Origin: Candidatus Faecalibacterium intestinigallinarum
Lineage (GTDB): Bacteria > Bacillota > Clostridia > Oscillospirales > Ruminococcaceae
Direction of reading: 5' to 3'
NCBI GenBank assembly: GCA_019113345.1
Contig: DXHQ01000059.1
Span: 1-42,209 of the forward strand
DNA: 42,209 bases
Shown here: piece after piece, positions 38,546 through 42,209 of the stretch
Position numbering within the stretch: position 1 is the stretch's first letter
How the letters are laid out: each line of letters begins with the position of its first letter
Translations under genes and position numbers: made by a program
The notes under the pieces: model-generated
Databases searched by the model: none
Told to the model about the DNA's origin: nothing
What the model saw: only the letters and a program-made list of their open reading frames with translations

Positions 38546-39305
38546 GTACCTTTTCGCGGTAGAACTGGATCAGCACCCGCACCGCCGCGATGACAATGAA
38601 GAGCGCCCGCGCCGACACCCGGAAGGAGACCCGCGCCGCCGGGACCGGGGCGTCGGGGTCGATGCAGGGCACCAGCCGCAGCTCCTCAAAGTCGAGATAG
38701 ACAACGTGGCTCAGGGCCCCGAGAGTCGGGTAGAGCCAGGCGTTGGCCCTGCCGTAAGCCCGGGCAGCCTCTGCCGGCTCGGGCCCCGTCACCGGCCAGA
38801 AGAGGCGGATGCGGGTCACCCGCAGCGCGCCGAAAACGGCCCGGGTCAGCCGCCCGGCCCCCCGCAGGATGCTGCGCAGGGTGTCGAGGGTGAACTTTGC
38901 CTTCTCCCGGGGTTTGGCGGGGGCGGCTTTCGGGCGGCGGGCGGCGGCTTTGGCGGCCCGCTTCTGCCGGCGCTTGTCCCGCCAGGCGGCCCATTTTGCC
39001 TTCAGCCAGGCCCGCAGCCGCCCGCACAGGCCCGGCTTTGCCGGCGGCTGTCCGGCGGGGGGCGGGGCGGGCTTGGGGTAGGCAAAGACCGGCAGGGTCA
39101 GCCCCAGCGCGCCGGCCCGGACGGTCAGGCGGCCGGGGGCGTCGGGGTCGCCCGCCTCCCCTTCCCAGCTCACCTCGACGCAGAAGGGGATCAAAAGGGC
39201 GGCGAGGGCCAGCGCCAGCGCCACGGCCAGCAGGATCAGCGCCGCCAGCCCCAGCCGGGACAGCAGCCATCCCGCCCCGCTCAGGGCAGCCAACACGAAA
39301 TTCAC
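38529..39305 (-). CDS. DUF2953 (YtfI-like) membrane-anchored protein
   Basis: 258 residues from a GTG at 39305 that overlaps the scpB stop by 4 bp and has an AAGGAGGG site. The N-terminal transmembrane part (about 5-40) is followed by a beta-strand EVSWEGEAG, a Lys/Arg/Ala-rich low-complexity linker (about 75-125) and a C-terminal part with TRIRLFWPVTGPEPAEAARAYGRANAWLYPTLGAL. This matches DUF2953, the neighbour of ytfJ in sporeformers. Function unknown; a role in spores is implied by the pairing. The frame stays open upstream inside scpB without similarity. Confidence 0.8.
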   Translation of the reverse strand: MNFVLAALSGAGWLLSRLGLAALILLAVALALALAALLIPFCVEVSWEGEAGDPDAPGRLTVRAGALGLTLPVFAYPKPAPPPAGQPPAKPGLCGRLRAWLKAKWAAWRDKRRQKRAAKAAARRPKAAPAKPREKAKFTLDTLRSILRGAGRLTRAVFGALRVTRIRLFWPVTGPEPAEAARAYGRANAWLYPTLGALSHVVYLDFEELRLVPCIDPDAPVPAARVSFRVSARALFIVIAAVRVLIQFYREKVLDVFL

Positions 39306-39838
39306 AGCGTCCCCTCCTTTTCCTCTTCCGGGGTGTGGATGGGCGGCAGGCCGTCCAGACTGGACAGCCCGAACACCCGCAGAAAGTGGTCGGTGGTCCG
39401 AAAGCTGACCGGCCGGCCGGGCAGGTCGAGCCGGCCCGCCTCCTCGATCAGCCCCTTTTCCAGCAGGCTGGCCACGCTGGACGAGGAGTCCACCCCGCGC
39501 ACCTGCTCGATGAAAGCGCGGGAGACCGGCTGGTTGTAGGCGATGACGGTCAGCGTCTCGAGCGCCGCCTGGGACAGAGGCGCGGCCCGCTTTGTCTCCA
39601 GAGTGCGGCGGACATAGTCCCCGTATTCGTTTTTGGTGGCCAGCTGCCAGTGGTCCCCCAGCCGCAGCAGGGTCAGCCCGCTGCCCGGCTGCCTGTACCG
39701 GGCCTGCAGGGCGGCCAGTCCTTCCCGCACCAGGCTCTCGGGCCATTCGAGGGCGGCGGCCAGTTTGTCCGCGCCGACCGGGTCGGCGTGGGCGAAGAGG
39801 ACGGCTTCCAACACCGCCGTCACTTCAGTTTGTTCCAT
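39302..39838 (-). CDS. scpB: Segregation and condensation protein B
   Basis: 178 residues with two winged-helix domains typical of ScpB (AVLEAVLFAHADPVGADKLAAALE ... LSQAALETLTVIAYNQPVSRAFIEQVRGVDSSSSVASLLEKGLIEEAGR, and FRTTDHFLRVFGLSSLDGLPP). It forms the SMC-ScpAB complex with ScpA and organises the chromosome. It overlaps scpA by 14 bp and the DUF2953 gene by 4 bp. Confidence 0.95.
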   Translation of the reverse strand: MEQTEVTAVLEAVLFAHADPVGADKLAAALEWPESLVREGLAALQARYRQPGSGLTLLRLGDHWQLATKNEYGDYVRRTLETKRAAPLSQAALETLTVIAYNQPVSRAFIEQVRGVDSSSSVASLLEKGLIEEAGRLDLPGRPVSFRTTDHFLRVFGLSSLDGLPPIHTPEEEKEGTL

Positions 39839-40568
39839 CTTGTTCCTCCGTTTGGGGCTGGGGCAGCCGGGGCAGCCGCCCCCGCCGGACCTTCAGCCCG
39901 CCGTCCGGCGCGATCTCGACCCGGCCGGCCCGGACCAGTTCCAGCACCGCCAGAAAGGTAGCCACCGTGGCCGAGATCGGCTCTTTTCTGCTGAACAGCT
40001 GGTCCAGATGGTCCGCCCTCCCGGCGGTCAGGGTGCGCAGAACGTGCACCACCCGGCTCTCGACCGAGACAAAGGGGGCGGCCACGATGGGCTCAAAGAC
40101 CTCCTGGCGCAGGGGCTGGGGCTTTGCCCGGCCGGCCATGGCCCGCCAGCAGTCGGCCAGGGTCTGGGCCGCGTGCCGCAGCGGATAGCGGGTGTCGCGC
40201 TCCGGGACGGCGGGCGGCCGGGTGTAGACCATCACCCCGCGGGCCCGGCTGCGCAGCTGCCCGGCCAGCCGGCGGCAGCGGTCGTATTCGATCAGGCGGC
40301 CGGCCAGCTCCTGGCCCAGCTGCTGCGCCTCCCGGCTGCGAGGTAAAAGCAGCCGGCTCTTCATCTCGACCAGCTGGGCCGCCATGGCCAGAAAGCTGCT
40401 GGCGATCTCCGGCTCGGCCTGCTGCGCCTCGGCCACAACGGCGGTGTACTGGTCGATCAGTTCCAGGATGGGGATGTCGTGCAGGTCCATCTTGTGGGCC
40501 TGCACCAGGGCCAGCAGCAGCTCGAGGGGGCCGTCGAAATCCCGGATGTGAAAGGTCAGCGCCGCCAT
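39825..40568 (-). CDS. scpA: Segregation and condensation protein A
   Basis: 247 residues. The N-terminus IRDFDGPLELLLALVQAHKMDLHDIPILELIDQY is the kleisin motif that binds SMC; ASSFLAMAAQLVEMKSRLLLPR follows, and the C-terminal winged helix (FSRKEPISATVATFLAVLELVRAGRVEI) is present. It bridges the SMC heads. It follows the site-2 protease gene with a 1-bp gap. Confidence 0.96.
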   Translation of the reverse strand: MAALTFHIRDFDGPLELLLALVQAHKMDLHDIPILELIDQYTAVVAEAQQAEPEIASSFLAMAAQLVEMKSRLLLPRSREAQQLGQELAGRLIEYDRCRRLAGQLRSRARGVMVYTRPPAVPERDTRYPLRHAAQTLADCWRAMAGRAKPQPLRQEVFEPIVAAPFVSVESRVVHVLRTLTAGRADHLDQLFSRKEPISATVATFLAVLELVRAGRVEIAPDGGLKVRRGRLPRLPQPQTEEQDGTN

Positions 40569-40569
40569 C

Positions 40570-41253
40570 TCACACCACGGTCCCGGTGCGGATCAGGCCC
40601 CAGAGACTGACCTTGCTGGCCAGTGCGTCCACCCAGCCGGTGCCGTCGTAGAGCAGTCCCCAGACAAGGTCGGTGGCCGCGTTGATCGGCCCGTTCAGCG
40701 CGCCGTACCAGACCACCGCCAGCAGCACGACCAGAATGGCCTTTTCGTACCGCATGATGCCGAAGTAGAGCCGCGGCGGCAGAAAGACCAGCAGCACCCG
40801 GCTGCCGTCCAGCGGGGGCACCGGGATCAGGTTAAAGACGGCCAGGCCGACGTTCATCAGCACCATATACTGCAAAAAGTAGGTGACAAACCAGGTAAGT
40901 TCGTTTGCCGGGGCCCAGTAGGTCACCGCCTTCCAGACCGCCATCGAGAGGTAGGCCAGCAGGAGGTTGGCCGCCGGGCCGGCCAGCGCGGTGACGGCCA
41001 TGCCCACCTTGGGGTTTTTGAAGCGGCGGACGTCGGTGGGGACGGGCTTGGCCCAGCCCACCCCGGCCACCACCATGCAGAGGGTGCCCAGCAGGTCAAA
41101 GTGGCGCAGGGGGTTCAGGGACAGCCGGCCGTGGTTGCGGGCGGTGGGGTCCCCCATCAAATAGCTGGCCAGCGCGTGGCCCGCCTCGTGGCAGGGGATG
41201 GCCAGCAGCGTCACCAGCAGCCTTGTCAGATAATAGATGCCCATTGCGGTCAT
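40570..41253 (-). CDS. Site-2-protease (M50) family membrane metalloprotease
   Basis: 227 residues from the ATG at 41253, chosen because GGAGAAG lies six bases upstream; further upstream ATGs (41268) lack a site. About five or six membrane helices. Zinc motif HEAGH (in IPCHEAGHALASYL) and the third ligand motif NLIPVPPLDGSRVL are complete. Members of this short YwhC-like group cleave substrates inside the membrane; targets are unknown. The gene precedes scpA as in many Bacillota. Confidence 0.9.
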   Translation of the reverse strand: MTAMGIYYLTRLLVTLLAIPCHEAGHALASYLMGDPTARNHGRLSLNPLRHFDLLGTLCMVVAGVGWAKPVPTDVRRFKNPKVGMAVTALAGPAANLLLAYLSMAVWKAVTYWAPANELTWFVTYFLQYMVLMNVGLAVFNLIPVPPLDGSRVLLVFLPPRLYFGIMRYEKAILVVLLAVVWYGALNGPINAATDLVWGLLYDGTGWVDALASKVSLWGLIRTGTVV

Positions 41254-41311
41254 AGAAAACTTCTCCATTGTATCATAGACTTCCCTGCCGCAGACGATGC
41301 AGGATGCCTCT

Positions 41312-41340
41312 ATCATACTATGTTTTGCCCCGTGAAACAA
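41312..41340 (-). promoter_or_regulatory. Sigma-A promoter of the site-2 protease/scpAB operon
   Basis: On the minus strand TTGTTT (41340-41335), 17-bp spacer, TATGAT (41317-41312). The predicted start near 41305 gives a 50-nt leader. It is divergent from the rpmB promoter. Confidence 0.6.
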
Positions 41341-41390
41341 GGCCCCCGGCCCCATCTTGCAAAAAACAGCGGCATTTTTTCAAAATGGAC

Positions 41391-41419
41391 TTGCATTTTT
41401 CGCCCGTGTCTGGTAGAAT
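41391..41419 (+). promoter_or_regulatory. Sigma-A promoter of rpmB
   Basis: TTGCAT (41391-41396), 17-bp spacer, TAGAAT (41414-41419). It lies about 70 bp before the rpmB ATG. Confidence 0.75.
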
Positions 41420-41490
41420 AATAGGGCTGATTACACTGTATTGTTTTGGATTCCCTTTTTGATTTCCTTTCTTAGGAGGTGCAAATACCC

Positions 41491-41679
41491 ATGGCTAAGT
41501 GTGAATGCTGCGGCAAGGGCGTGACCTTCGGTATCAAGGTCTCCCACTCTCATCGCCGCTCCAACCGTACCTGGAAGCCCAATGTCCGCCGTGTCAAGGC
41601 GATCGTCGATGGCTCTCCCAAGTATGTCTATGCATGCTCCCGTTGCCTGCGCGCTGGCAAGGTTACCCGCGCTGTCTAA
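41491..41679 (+). CDS. rpmB: 50S ribosomal protein L28
   Basis: 62 residues from the ATG at 41491, ten bases after AGGAGGT (41474-41480). It reads MAKCECCGKGVTFGIKVSHSH, SNRTWKPNVRRVKA, and CSRCLRAGKVTRAV. The two Cys pairs (CECC and CSRC) mark the zinc-binding form of L28. It is monocistronic, with its own promoter and terminator. In Bacillus rpmB is the divergent neighbour of spoVM; here they are about 20 kb apart. Confidence 0.97.
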   Translation: MAKCECCGKGVTFGIKVSHSHRRSNRTWKPNVRRVKAIVDGSPKYVYACSRCLRAGKVTRAV

Positions 41680-41695
41680 GTCTGTGGTGTATGTT

Positions 41696-41727
41696 GCCGG
41701 TCACGTTTGGCGTGGCCGGCTTTTTTG
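41696..41727 (+). terminator. Intrinsic terminator of rpmB
   Basis: GCCGGTCACG (41696-41705), loop TTTGG, CGTGGCCGGC (41711-41720; one G-T pair), then TTTTTT. Confidence 0.9.
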
Positions 41728-41751
41728 TTTTGGCCGAAAGAGGTGTTGTTT

Positions 41752-41928
41752 ATGGCGCTGCCCGGCGATCCCGTCATGCTGCTGAGCGTTGTCAACCTGA
41801 AGCTGCGGGACCAATATCCCACCCTCGACGCTTTGTGCGACGATCTCGACGCCGACAAGGCCGCCCTGTGCGCAAAACTGGCGGCCGCCGGCTACGAATA
41901 TGACCCCCAGCAAAATCAGTTCAAATAA
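41752..41928 (+). CDS. DUF4250 family protein
   Basis: 58 residues from the ATG at 41752 (AAAGAGGTG upstream). MALPGDPVMLLSVVNLKLRDQYPTLDALCDDLD and AKLAAAGYEYDPQQNQFK match DUF4250, a small family of Bacillota and other gut bacteria with unknown function. It starts 25 bp after the rpmB terminator, so it is expressed by readthrough or from a promoter I cannot define. The next gene follows by 18 bp. Confidence 0.85.
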   Translation: MALPGDPVMLLSVVNLKLRDQYPTLDALCDDLDADKAALCAKLAAAGYEYDPQQNQFK

Positions 41929-41946
41929 ACGCAAGGAGGCATCATG

Positions 41947-42209
41947 ATGGAAGGCAACTATTATAAGGAGTGGAGCATGGCCCTGGGCCGGGAGATGGAG
42001 TTCAAGGTCTACGGCACGGGGGGCGTGCCGGTGCTGGCGTTCCCCTGCGAGGGAGGCCGCTTTTACGACTGGGAGAACAACGGGATGCCCGACGCGGCGG
42101 CCTGGCTGATCCAGAACGGCCGGGTGCAGCTGTTCTGCGCCGACAGCATCGACCGCGACAGCCTGCTGAACGAGGGCGTTTCGCCCCGCCGCCGGGCTGA
42201 AATGCAGGA
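41947..42209 (+). CDS. Esterase-family protein (PF00756-like), 5' part
   Basis: An AAGGAGG site (41933-41939) precedes an ATGATG; the second ATG has the better spacing. The visible 87 codons (MEGNYYKEWSMALGREMEF, VPVLAFPCEGGRFYDWENNGM, VQLFCADSIDRDSLLNEG) match the start of a putative esterase group common in gut Bacillota and Bacteroidota. The catalytic Ser, Asp and His lie beyond the window end, so activity cannot be judged. The gene is cut by the window boundary. Confidence 0.75.
   Translation, partial: MEGNYYKEWSMALGREMEFKVYGTGGVPVLAFPCEGGRFYDWENNGMPDAAAWLIQNGRVQLFCADSIDRDSLLNEGVSPRRRAEMQ

Overview
The window is about 42 kb of GC-rich, densely packed bacterial chromosome. Gene order and content point to a Gram-positive anaerobe of the Clostridia, most likely an Oscillospiraceae/Ruminococcaceae-type gut organism. 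The evidence is a Bacillota-style housekeeping supercluster (yicC-remA-gmk-priA-def-fmt-rsmB-rlmN-prpC-prkC-rsgA-thiN-spoVM), sporulation genes (spoIVA, spoVM, a SPOCS/LysM morphogenetic protein, GerW/YtfJ, a Spo0A-type effector domain), Clostridia-specific families (DUF4364, DUF4250, DUF951) and biotin-dependent carboxyltransferase subunits typical of fermenters. The species cannot be named from the sequence alone.

Layout. 1-2.8 kb (+): 3' end of a sugar-utilisation operon (LacI-type regulator fragment, DUF624 membrane protein, anchored extracytoplasmic protein, fructokinase). 2.9-6.2 kb (-): a stand-alone Spo0A C-terminal DNA-binding domain protein, an ammonium transporter fused to a P-II domain, a PepSY lipoprotein and tRNA-Leu(GAG). 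6.3-7.2 kb (+): a polysaccharide deacetylase. 7.3-13.6 kb (-): DUF951, prfA, sua5, coaE, a lytic transglycosylase, an M18 aminopeptidase and an SLC13/ArsB-type permease. 13.8-17.3 kb (+): an S1-domain protein, a DUF4364 protein and a CstA-family transporter. 17.5-32.9 kb (-): the housekeeping and spore-coat supercluster. 33.2-36.9 kb (-): a three-subunit biotin-dependent transcarboxylase-like cassette with a small companion protein. 37-41.3 kb (-): rluB, GerW, DUF2953, scpB, scpA and a site-2 protease. 41.4-42.2 kb (+): rpmB, a DUF4250 protein and the start of an esterase.

The main unexplained element is a roughly 200-bp repeat present in three near-complete copies (7168-7355, 33021-33224, 35370-35569) plus one degenerate fragment (about 37921-37990). 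Each full copy folds into at least three successive hairpins. The paired arms differ between copies but stay complementary, so the structure rather than the sequence appears to be kept. Two copies end in an intrinsic terminator. The third lies inside the transcarboxylase operon and has lost the T-tract. Two copies sit as direct repeats around the biotin carrier/carboxyltransferase genes.

Other regulatory signals are a near-perfect Rex operator overlapping the core promoter of the transcarboxylase operon, a 0A-box in front of the Spo0A-like gene, intrinsic terminators between promoter and gene for both amt-PII and cstA, sigma-E-like promoters in front of spoVM and the SPOCS/LysM gene, and a palindrome at the start of the yicC operon. 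spoVM is only 26 codons long but is well supported by sequence and by its position between thiN and the spoIVA module.
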